NCBI GenBank assembly: GCA_030710605.1
Contig: CP092863.1
Span: forward strand, 58,444,899-58,508,898
Source: Cordylochernes scorpioides
Lineage: Eukaryota; Arthropoda; Arachnida; Pseudoscorpiones; Chernetidae
Direction: 5' to 3'
DNA: 64,000 bases
Shown piece after piece: positions 11,603 through 20,588 of the stretch (position 1 is the first letter of the stretch; every line of letters starts with the position of its first letter). The translations under genes were made by a program, and so were the position numbers. A model generated the notes under the pieces. The model saw nothing but the letters and a program-made list of their open reading frames with translations. It had not been told where the DNA came from and ran no database searches.

Positions 11603-12720
11603 TCTATATATATAAAAATGAATGTTTGTTGGTCCGTCCGTAAGTGATAATCTTCTACATCGCTCAACCGATCGTGATGAAACTTTGGGAAGTTGTTTAG
11701 TATACTACCGGGATGGTTTCTGGCTAATTACTCTTTAGAAATTACCTTTCGTTGCATTTTTATATACAATAAAACGTATATTCACTCGCAATCAGCGCCC
11801 CCTCGCGGCAGGCGTATGGCCTGAAATAGCCTCGCATGAGCGTATTTGTAACGTCAAGCTTAGCCTATAGGTTAGGTACACAGCTTCGTACCCCCACAAC
11901 CTAGGTTCGAGGCTCAGCGTGGGTATTTTTTTTTCATTTCTTTTATATTATTGTAGCAAATTATTAAAAACATTATTTTATTTAAAATGTAGGCTTTTTA
12001 AAATAAAAATTAACATAAACAATTTTTAAATAATATTTATAACAAACCTAGGTTCGAGGCTCAGCGTGGGTGTCTTTTTTTATTTTCATTTCTTTTATAT
12101 TATTGTAGCAAAGTCTTTTTTTACAGCATTATTATATTTTAATTGGTTTATTTTAAATATGTTTGTTATGAAGGCTCTATGTAATACTATTTAGAGCACA
12201 TTTTACATTTTAAACACCTAGGCACCCCTTTTTTTAATATTGTAGCAAAGTATTAAAAGTATTATTTTATTTTAGATGTTTACCATGAAACTTTGGGAAG
12301 TTGTTTAGTATACTACCGGGACGATTTCTGGCGAATTATTTTAAAATAATATTTATAACATAATTATAGCAAATTTTAAGACATATTTTTAAATTATGTG
12401 TTTGTGCATATATAAATATTTTACAAAAATTGTGAGAACGTTCTATTAGAATATCTCAAAAACAAAAAACAATACATATAAACAAGTTCACTGACATTTA
12501 TTAATGCAGTTATTATAAAGGGCTATATTATCTATATATATAAAAATCACTTTCAAATTTTAACGTAACGTTCCATTCTCAATCCCGTAGGGCTTTAGAT
12601 CGGCTAAAACATTTTTATCTTTATAAGTGAATATTAACTTTACTGTACTGAATAGTTTAGTATAATATTAATTTAACATATTACAACTTAGCCACAGCAA
12701 CGCGTGGCCGGGTTCGCTAG
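11603..12720 (+). mobile_element. non-autonomous Helitron(s), possibly nested
   Basis: It begins TCTATATATATAAAAATGAATG, preceded by A, and ends GGCCGGGTTCGCTAG followed by T. This is the TC...CTAG plan with A/T flanks and no TSD. A second TC start with the same TCTATATATATAAAAAT lies at 12531, so 12531-12720 may be a separate short copy. Internal duplications occur: CCTAGGTTCGAGGCTCAGCG near 11900 and near 12047, and TTTGGGAAGTTGTTTAGTAT near 11682 and near 12292. There is no Rep or helicase coding. Confidence 0.7.
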
Positions 12721-13406
12721 TTCTTTATATACCAACACATTTACGCGTTTTGAGAAGTTAAAATTGCTTACAGTCAGCTATTAGTAGGAGAGATAAATTT
12801 AAATATTTATTGCATATGATCTATTTAGCTTGGTCATTCTGACATATTATAAATATTAATGTACGGTGGGAATAATTGATGCAAGCTGGTGCTTATTTAT
12901 TTTTCAATATTTACACTAAGTGCTTGTTATATGTGGAAAAAGGTATGTTGAAAATAATATTGAACTTCAGAGTTTCAAATATTATTTTTTTTTCAGGGAA
13001 GAAAATGACTCTCTAATTTATTTAAATTTTGTATTCTACATTGAGACATCATGTTAGGCAAATCGTTCATTCCAGAATATTTCGTTGAAGTTATAATGCT
13101 TTCATTAGAATATTTTGATTCTTATATTAATCACAATATTTCAAATTTATAGTAAATATTTCAATATGAATTGATATTTTTGATTAAATTCATCAAATAT
13201 AATTATTATGGAATTAGATGGTACGAAAAACGGAAGTCAAATTTCACAGAAATTTTAAATGGCGTTCCATGATGACTGACCTCCGTTATAAGAACTATAA
13301 GTAACAAAATAAAATTTATAGAATCCAAGATATGTTTCGAAAGTCTAGAATGTCACTTATTATGAATCGCTGCATTTTTAGTTCATAGATTAATACGAAT
13401 CAATTC
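12721..13406. other. AT-rich non-coding region
   Basis: No gene or bounded element was recognised. Confidence 0.5.
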
Positions 13407-13418
13407 ATTATATTATAT

Positions 13419-13863
13419 ATAAAATAAAATGATTTAAAAGCGCGAATGTTTCTTTTATAATAATACAAACTTCTACTGTCCTTACTGCGATGAAAAAATA
13501 TATTGGGAGGGCTTGGCTCATCAGTGGTGAACCCTCCCAGCGGTTTCGCCAATTTAAATGTAATTCTACTGTCCTATAAGCTTATGTCCATAGTTTACTT
13601 GAAAACCATTTCTAAGATTCCATCCTTCAGTGTAGCATATAAAAGCAGAATGATCCAACACAATATTAGAGCTCTGAGAGGCGGTCTGGTGGATTAAATT
13701 GGCGAAACCGCTGGGAGGGTTCACCACTGATGAGCCAAGCCCTCCCAATATATTTTTTTCATCGCAGTAAGGACAGTAGAAGTTTGTATTTTTATAAAAG
13801 AAACATTCGCGCTTTTAAATAATTTTATTTTATATGTATAGATGGCGCGCGTTATTGCTTTGT
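13419..13863. mobile_element. palindromic SINE-like element, copy 1
   Basis: Perfect 12-bp direct repeats (ATTATATTATAT) lie at 13407-13418 and 13864-13875. The interior has inverted arms of about 135 bp (13421-13556 against 13697-13840), each holding the hairpin GGGAGGGCTTGG...AACCCTCCC. A unique right tail AGATGGCGCGCGTTATTGC lies outside the palindrome. TSDs of this length point to LINE-type target-primed insertion and not to a DNA transposase. Two further copies share the ends (40626-41230 and 62046-62398). Confidence 0.8.
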
Positions 13864-13875
13864 ATTATATTATAT

Positions 13876-14233
13876 CTACATCCGGTCGACATCCATATGT
13901 GTGTGCGTATGTACTCAAAAAGTGTATTCCCTTTAAATGGTAAACCCTGGTAAACATGTTGGCTTTTGATTTGAATTCCCCATCGATGATATTTAGTTAG
14001 TATCAGCTATCTGAATTTCTACTTTTTATTTCAAATCGATTATGAACATAATGCATTAATTTAATGTATTTCGAAATGAGAGAAAGTCTCGTTTCCGGTA
14101 TATTTATTCAATATAGCTCATCATCAATAAAATTTTATTTTAGTTGATATTCAGTTAAATTCCATTTTCATATCATTAGAATATACAGAATATATTTAAA
14201 TAGATAAATTAGTTAAGTAGGTTTAATACATTT
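13876..14233. other. non-coding spacer
   Basis: No gene or element was seen between the palindromic element and the copia insertion. Confidence 0.5.
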
Positions 14234-14238
14234 GATAC

Positions 14239-14447
14239 TGTTGGATAACTGAATGCTACGACAGCTAGCGCCATACTGGACCTATCATCATCACAACTGT
14301 TTGTTTTACCTTCTTCTCTATATTACAATAACTGTTCGCTACCATAACTTTGTCTTTCTTGCTAAATGGATAATAAAGATTATTATCATATAATCCTCAA
14401 CGTCCTCATGCCTTCCTACAAGCTGTAAGTACCTAAATCTTACAACA
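14239..14447 (+). repeat. copia 5' LTR
   Basis: 209 bp, TGTTGG...TACAACA. It contains AATAAAG near its middle (a possible poly(A) signal, GGATAATAAAGATT). Only one base differs from the 3' LTR. Confidence 0.95.
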
Positions 14448-14450
14448 ATT

Positions 14451-14465
14451 AGATTATGAGACTGA
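14451..14465 (+). promoter_or_regulatory. primer binding site complementary to elongator tRNA-Met anticodon arm
   Basis: AGATTATGAGACTGA lies 3 bp inside the 5' LTR. Its complement TCAGTCTCATAATCT reads as the anticodon stem and loop (CAU) of elongator tRNA-Met. Copia elements are known to prime with an internal half-tRNA fragment of a methionine tRNA. The match to elongator rather than initiator is from my knowledge of the tRNA, not a search. Confidence 0.7.
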
Positions 14466-14520
14466 ATATCGCATGAAATTCAACTAACGAGTTAAGACAA
14501 AGAAAAAAGGCTTAGCAAAA

Positions 14521-15171
14521 ATGGCGTCACTCCCGAGCCACGATGTAACCCTAAATAAGCTCGACGGCTATAACTACTCACTATGGTCTTTCAAAATTGA
14601 AATGCTCTTGCAAAAGGAAGATCTTTGGGAAGTTGTCACCGAAAATATTCCAGATGAACCTAAAATCGAATGGAAAAAGAAAGACTCAAAAGCTAGAGCT
14701 ATCATTAATCTAAGCATCGCCGACTCACAAATAGTGCATGTCAAAAACCTACTAACAGCCAAAGCTACCTGGGACACTCTTAAAAATATCTATGAAAGAA
14801 AAACACTCTCAGGAAATATTTATTTGCTAAGGAAGCTATACAGCTTAAAACTCGAAGAAGACAAAGACATGCAACAGCACATCACTACCATGATGGAACT
14901 AGTTGACAAACTGCGAACCATTGGCGAAACACTAAAGGACTCTCACATCACGGCTATACTGCTTTGCTCGCTTCCAAAGAGCTACTCAAATCTCATCACG
15001 ATGTTGGAATCAAGGCCTGATGACGAGCTAACGCTTGAATTTACCAAGAACAAACTCCTTGATGAACACACACGCAGAGGAGAAAGCTCGAAAGACGAAA
15101 GCACCGCATCAAAAGCCCTAAAAAGCCTCCACGGAGCTTCAAGCCAAAGAAGAGAAAAGAGAAGAAATTCT
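14521..15171 (+). CDS. gag: copia gag, in frame 1 up to the frame change
   Basis: ATG 14521 follows a GCAAAA context and opens MASLPSHDVTLNKLDGYNY. This is the UBN2-type copia gag start with LDGYNYSLWSFKIEMLL. The core (WDTLKNIYERKT, LYSLKLEEDKDM, TAILLCSLPKSYSNLI) is normal. The zinc knuckle does not lie in this frame. It appears at 15171-15209 in frame 3 as C-S-F-C-H-K-P-N-H-S-K-E-E-C, a canonical CX2CX4HX4C. The frame therefore changes by -1 between about 15100 and 15170, most simply in the five-A run near 15121. After that the gag frame runs out of register to 15525. Confidence 0.9.
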
Positions 15172-18100
15172 GTTCTTTCTGCCACAAACCAAACCACTCC
15201 AAAGAAGAATGTTGGCACTATCAAAAGCGAAACAACAGCAACAAAGAGTACAAATATGAAAACTTCAGAAGAGGAAACGTACCAAAGTACACAAATCAGT
15301 CGAATGTCACCCAAGAACAACCAACAAACCAGAGAACAACAAAAGGACCTAACCCAAAAGCTCTCAATTGCACTCAACGAGAAGCAAGTGTACACAACTG
15401 GTTCGTCGACTCTGGAGCCACATCTCATATGGCGTACGACGAAAGATTCTTCACTGAACTTAACAGAGAACAAACACAAAATGTTGTGGTTGCTAATGGC
15501 AATAAGCTGCAGGTCAAAGGGATAGGACAAGGAGAAATCAAAGTCATCACACCCCAAGGAAAGACTGACACCTTACTTCTCACAAAAGTTCTCTACATCC
15601 CGGAACTAACAGACAACCTTCTGTCAGTGAGTGCGGCCACCTCCAACGGATGTAAAGTAACGTTCAACAGAGATTGGTGTACCATCGAAAGAGACAACAC
15701 AGCCCTCGCGAACGGTATACTCGACAATGGAATGTACCGACTCCACCTGGATGACAACCCCCAAACTCGCACATTCAAAGCAAATGTTGCAAAACAAAAC
15801 CACTGCAAGAACAAAAATTGCCTCATGCTCTGGCACGACAGACTAGGACACAGAAATATAGAATCAATTAAGAAGATTCGAAATGAGAACCTAGCAAGAG
15901 GACTAAGTCTAAATAACTGTTCGCACAGCACAGACTGCGTTCAGTGCATTCAAGGAAAACTCACCGAAACCCCATTTCCAAAGAAGACAGAGTACAGAGC
16001 AACTGAAACGCTTCAACTTGTCCACAGTGATATCTGCGGTCCATTACCAACTAACTCTCTCAGCGGTAAGAGATACTTCATCACCTTCACTGATGACTAC
16101 AGCAGATACACGAAGACCTACCTCCTGAAAGGAAAAGACGAAGCCTATGAAAAAATAAAAGACTACGTCATCTCAGCACACACGGAATTTGGAAAAAATA
16201 TCCAAACCATACGGACAGACAACGGTCGTGAGTACGTAAACCGACAAGTCGAAGATTTCCTGAACCAAAGTGGAATCAAACATCAGCTAACAGTCCCCTA
16301 CTCACCAGCCCAGAACGGAGTAGCCGAAAGGAAAAATCGATCACTAATGGAGATGACAAGATGCATGCTGTTCGACTCAGGACTCCCACAGTCTCTATGG
16401 GCGGAAGCGGTTACCACAGCTAATTACCTACACAACCGAATACCCTCGAAAGCTACAGACAAGACTCCTTTTGAACTATGGACCAACAGGAAGCCCAGTC
16501 TGAAGCATCTAAAAAGATTCGGATGTAAAGCCTTCGCCTATATTCCCAAGATAAAAAGAAACAAGTTGGATAGCAAAGTTATCGAAGGGATTTTTCTTGG
16601 ATACGATGATCGAAGCAAAGGATACAGAATCCTGCACGACACAGACAACATCACAATCAGCAGATCCGTAAAATTTCTAGAAAAAGAAAATGGGTTTCAC
16701 CACGCTTCCACAAAAACAACTTCACCACAAGTACTAAGTACAGATCTAACTTCCTCCAATCATATTGGTAATGCAGAGGAAAGTCAGGAACCAGGAACAC
16801 AACCCGAAAACCTTGAGGACTCAGAAACCGAGGATTACCTTCAACCCGGTACAAGCACAGGAACACAAGTGGTCACACAAAGAAGATCCACGAGACCAAC
16901 AAAGGGGATACCTCCCATAAGAAATGACTACATGCTGTACAAAACTGAAGCTCAAGACATTCAGACACCCACCAGCTACTCGGAAGTCCTACAATTACCA
17001 AAAATAGAAAGAGAAAAATGGCTACAAGCAATGAACGAAGAACTAAATTCTCTTGAGAAGAACCATGTCTGGGAACTAACCCCTCTACCTAAGGACAAAA
17101 AGATCATAGGATGTAAATGGACCTATAAACAGAAACTCAATTCCAAAGGAGAAATAGAGCGGTACAAAGCCAGACTCGTAGCAAAAGGGTTCAATCAGAA
17201 ATATGGCCGAGACTACGAAGAAACATTTGCACCAATTGTGAAGCATTCTACAATTAGAGCCTTCCTAGCTGCATCAGTCTACAAAGGGATGCAAGTGAAC
17301 CACCTCGATGTCAAGACAGCGTTCCTACACGGCGACCTAGATAAAGAACTCTACATGGAACTCCCAGAAGGACTCCATACAAAACAAACAAACGAAGTCT
17401 GCAAACTAAAGAAGGCAATTTACGGTCTAAAACAAGCTGGAAGATCTTGGAACACAAAAATTGCAAGCACTCTAATCAAAAATAACTTCAAACAGAGCAT
17501 TGTAGACCCATGCCTATTCACCAAGAATGAAGAAAACCATTCCATCTACTTGATTCTATATGTGGATGACATGCTCCTTGCAAGCGATTCCAAAATAATC
17601 ATCCAAAACACTGTAAAAACTCTCGAAAAAGAATTCGAAATAAAGAACCTTGGAGACCCCACTCAATTCATTGGTATAGAAATCTCAAGGAACAGAGAAG
17701 GTGAACTCCTTCTGAGCCAAAAGAGTAAAATCCAAGAATTAGTTGAAAGGTACAATCTCCAAGAAGCGAAACCTACTTTCACTCCCATGGAAAGCGGATA
17801 CCCCGGTATATCTGATGAAAAACTTCTACCAAACAACGTCCAATACCAACAACTGATAGGCTCACTATTGTACCTAAGCGTAGTATCCAGACCAGATATC
17901 GCAGCTCCAGTCTGCATACTTAGCAGCAGAAACCAGAATCCTAGAAATTGTGACTGGAATGCAGCAAAAAGAATCGTAAGATATCTAAAAACTACTAAAG
18001 AACTCGAGCTACGCATATCTAACCAAAAACCTCCCACACTGGAGGCATACAGTGATGCCACATGGGCAAGCGACAACACCGACAGAAAATCACTAAGCGG

Positions 18101-18527
18101 AAACTTGTTCCTACTGGGATCAAACCCCATCTCATGGATGACCGGGAAACAAGGTTGCGTATCTCTCTCATCCACCGAAGCGGAACTAATCTCCGCAGCT
18201 GAAGCCTCACAAGAACTGTTATGGCTTCTCGACTTGCTAAAGGATCTCGAACTGGAACAGAAAGCTCCAATCTACTTCCACCAAGACAATCAATCATGTC
18301 TCAAGATATGTTCATCCGAAAAAGTGTCTTCTAGAACCAAGCACATCGCAACCAAGATCCATCACCTGAAGGATCTTCAGAAGAAGACAGTGATAAAAAT
18401 GATCTACTGCCCAACTGGCGACATGAAGGCGGACATTCTGACCAAGCCGCTACCAAGGCCGACATTTGAGAAGTTACGCTACAACCTCGTGATGTCTCCA
18501 CATTCATGCCGGGGATTTGTTGGATAA
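15171..18527 (+). CDS. pol: copia gag zinc knuckle and pol polyprotein
   Basis: Frame 3 is open from the zinc knuckle to TAA 18525-18527, over 1,100 codons without a stop. In order it carries the protease active site FVDSGATSHMA (about 15402-15434) and the GAG-pre-integrase zinc finger (LWHDRLGH...CVQC). The integrase DDE follows (VHSDICGPL, RTDNGREYV, NGVAERKN), then reverse transcriptase with YVDDM at 17559-17573. RNase H comes last (YSDATWASDNTDRKS, LSSTEAELISA, DILTKPL). All catalytic residues I can check are present. The stop codon lies 10 bases inside the 3' LTR. It would need the gag frame change, either a frameshift in translation or loss of one base, to be made from the gag start. 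Confidence 0.95.
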   Translation, partial: CSFCHKPNHSKEECWHYQKRNNSNKEYKYENFRRGNVPKYTNQSNVTQEQPTNQRTTKGPNPKALNCTQREASVHNWFVDSGATSHMAYDERFFTELNREQTQNVVVANGNKLQVKGIGQGEIKVITPQGKTDTLLLTKVLYIPELTDNLLSVSAATSNGCKVTFNRDWCTIERDNTALANGILDNGMYRLHLDDNPQTRTFKANVAKQNHCKNKNCLMLWHDRLGHRNIESIKKIRNENLARGLSLNNCSHSTDCVQCIQGKLTETPFPKKTEYRATETLQLVHSDICGPLPTNSLSGKRYFITFTDDYSRYTKTYLLKGKDEAYEKIKDYVISAHTEFGKNIQTIRTDNGREYVNRQVEDFLNQSGIKHQLTVPYSPAQNGVAERKNRSLMEMTRCMLFDSGLPQSLWAEAVTTANYLHNRIPSKATDKTPFELWTNRKPSLKHLKRFGCKAFAYIPKIKRNKLDSKVIEGIFLGYDDRSKGYRILHDTDNITISRSVKFLEKENGFHHASTKTTSPQVLSTDLTSSNHIGNAEESQEPGTQPENLEDSETEDYLQPGTSTGTQVVTQRRSTRPTKGIPPIRNDYMLYKTEAQDIQTPTSYSEVLQLPKIEREKWLQAMNEELNSLEKNHVWELTPLPKDKKIIGCKWTYKQKLNSKGEIERYKARLVAKGFNQKYGRDYEETFAPIVKHSTIRAFLAASVYKGMQVNHLDVKTAFLHGDLDKELYMELPEGLHTKQTNEVCKLKKAIYGLKQAGRSWNTKIASTLIKNNFKQSIVDPCLFTKNEENHSIYLILYVDDMLLASDSKIIIQNTVKTLEKEFEIKNLGDPTQFIGIEISRNREGELLLSQKSKIQELVERYNLQEAKPTFTPMESGYPGISDEKLLPNNVQYQQLIGSLLYLSVVSRPDIAAPVCILSSRNQNPRNCDWNAAKRIVRYLKTTKELELRISNQKPPTLEAYSDATWASDNTDRKSLSGNLFLLGSNPISWMTGKQGCVSLSSTEAELISAAEASQELLWLLDLLKDLELEQKAPIYFHQDNQSCLKICSSEKVSSRTKHIATKIHHLKDLQKKTVIKMIYCPTGDMKADILTKPLPRPTFEKLRYNLVMSPHSCRGFVG

Positions 18528-18726
18528 CTGAATGCTACGACATCTAGCGCCATACTGGACCTATCATCATCACAACTGTTTGTTTTACCTTCTTCTCTAT
18601 ATTACAATAACTGTTCGCTACCATAACTTTGTCTTTCTTGCTAAATGGATAATAAAGATTATTATCATATAATCCTCAACGTCCTCATGCCTTCCTACAA
18701 GCTGTAAGTACCTAAATCTTACAACA
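18518..18726 (+). repeat. copia 3' LTR
   Basis: 209 bp, one mismatch to the 5' LTR. A short G-rich tract (CCGGGGATT) precedes it as the likely polypurine tract. Confidence 0.95.
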
Positions 18727-18731
18727 GATAC

Positions 18732-19136
18732 ACCTGAAAAGCAACAAAATAACGTATTAATCAAAATGAAGCAGCTTACCGTGATCGCAACCCATTATCG
18801 CTTCTAGCAGACCACGAACTGCGCAATATCCACATATACTGGAATTTTAAAACCACCCATATTTTTTCTATCAGAATAGTCAGAAAACACTGCATATTAT
18901 TTTTGTGTAATGATGAACCTCTATACAAGACATAAAGAGCATGAATGTAAAATGTGTTTCGTCAGAAATCTATAGAGAAATTATATATTCCTAAATTATA
19001 TTCCATCATTCTTTTGTAAATAAAAAAAAATATATTTTAATTTTGTATTTTTGATAATTTATAACATTTTATTTTAGTTTTATTCATAGTCAATACTAAG
19101 CTTTAAAATATTTATTTATTTATTATTTATCTATTC
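18732..19136. other. AT-rich non-coding spacer
   Basis: No gene or element recognised. Confidence 0.5.
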
Positions 19137-19739
19137 CTATATACGGTCGAGAGAAATAACATTTATCGTAACCTTTCGTCTTTCGGTTATCCCATAGATT
19201 TTATCCGGCGCCATACGTACCAACAACGTACATATACAATCCCAACCGTTTACAAATCGACTTGCGTTCTCCCGTATTCCGAAACCAACGTCGATATTGC
19301 CCGTTTCTTGAGAAAATACGGTGTTCACACGCATTTTAGTAATTCACCTTCCGTCGAACTCAAACTCCGGCATCCCATCACAAAAAGTTCTAAAAAGCGG
19401 GACCCACTATCCGCCTCTAACGCAGTGTACAAAATTAAATGCTCAAATTGCGAACTACATTATGTTGGTGAAACCGGCAGAACCATAGAAATCGGGACTA
19501 AAGAACACAATAGAAACATCATGAACAAAGACAGCCGTTCCCAGATTTATCAGCACATGGCAGAAACACAGCATTCATTTGATTTCACAGACACCCAATG
19601 TATTTACAGTAACATAAGCGGAAAATATCGACGACTGGTCCTGGAGGCTTTGGTTTCCAATAAAATTCCAAGCCTCAATAGAAAAATAGAACTACCCCCG
19701 CAGTACATAGCTTTTTGTAATAGCATGGACCCCGCATAG
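19137..19739 (+). pseudogene. Penelope-like element C-terminus with GIY-YIG endonuclease
   Basis: From about 19140 the plus strand reads NIYRNLSSFGYPIDFIRR and then, from 19308, a frame of 143 residues. It holds AVYKIKCSNCELHYVGETGR and TKEHNRNI, followed by SQIYQHMAETQHSFDF. This is the GIY-YIG endonuclease as found at the C-terminus of Penelope-like reverse transcriptases, including the conserved Cys pair and the EH and H...H positions. The RT domain is absent, so the copy is 5' truncated. Its 3' untranslated tail continues after the LTR insertion, at 25326 onward. Confidence 0.85.
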
Positions 19740-19775
19740 GGAAGTTTAACCTCAAGTGTTTTCCCGAATTATGTA

Positions 19776-20588
19776 TGTGATATCTTGGGACCTCTGGGAC
19801 CAGTGTTACCTGATGCTAGACGAACCTCGATGTCAACTCTACCGTGCAGTCGTGGTGGAAGGCGACACAGCTGGGCCAAAGGTGAAATAAACAAACAGAG
19901 ATTCCACTAAAAGCGTCTGACGTCAAGAAGGAATGGGATGAGGGGAGAGAGAGATCTTAAGAGCAAGTGTTACCGTTGGAATCCAAGCGAAGACTAGCAA
20001 TTCTAGGTCCTCGATTTAACACCACGACCTTGCTTCTTTCTGATTGGCTGACCTATTTAGGTGATTCTTTCCTAATTGGTGGGACTTTTTCACGTGGCCG
20101 TAGGCTATTGGTTGACCTACTTAGGTGATGTCTTCTGTAATTGGCCTTGCGGCTTTCTTTGATGGAAAATACGTCCGGTCTTGTTCCGGAAATTGGGCGT
20201 CTCTCAAACTTTTATAACTTCTGGTCACCAGATACGTCCTGTCTTGTCCGGAAATATTGGTTTAAACTTAGCTCGCAGGGTTTCCGGGGTCAGAAGGTTA
20301 ACTGTGACGTTATTAATAATTATGTTCTCTCCTAGATCTACTTCTTAGGTTTGACTTCTACGATCCTCTAAGCCTGATTTGTTTTAACCTTAACTTTCTC
20401 CTGTCTCTCTCCATTCCTTCTATCTGTGCAGTTGCAATACTTTATTAGATTCTTACGCGGTACAGATTGATGTTAGTTGAGGTTTTCTATGTGCAGTACA
20501 TAAGAAGTTATATACAGTCATGGGGTGGAACATGTGGTAGTAGATATCTAGACTATTTACAACAATTCCATGGTCTTAAATCATCACA
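19776..20588 (-). repeat. 813-bp LTR, left copy (element 3' LTR)
   Basis: Begins TGTGATATCTTGGGACC and ends AATCATCACA. It appears identical or nearly so to 24513-25325 wherever I compared them by eye. It is much more GC-rich than its surroundings. Confidence 0.93.

Larger units (their letters stand above)
14239..18726 (+). mobile_element. Ty1/copia retrotransposon, full length and very young
   Basis: Two 209-bp LTRs (14239-14447 and 18518-18726), each TG...CA, differ at a single base (GACAGCTAGCG against GACATCTAGCG). A 5-bp TSD GATAC flanks the element at 14234-14238 and 18727-18731. Integrase precedes reverse transcriptase, which is the copia order. Coding is complete except for one frame change in gag. 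Total length is 4,488 bp. Confidence 0.97.

Noticed and set aside
13480..13750. CTGATGA and GAAA within the palindromic SINE-like arms, with TTGGC/GCCAA pairing as a possible open stem II hammerhead
   Set aside because: Only five bases (CACCA) lie where stem I and its loop should be, so a hammerhead fold cannot form. The pairing is explained by the GGGAGGG hairpin and palindrome.
14982..15557. 191-codon minus-strand frame opposite copia gag/pol
   Set aside because: Antisense shadow of a strongly supported coding region. Composition follows the complementary strand.
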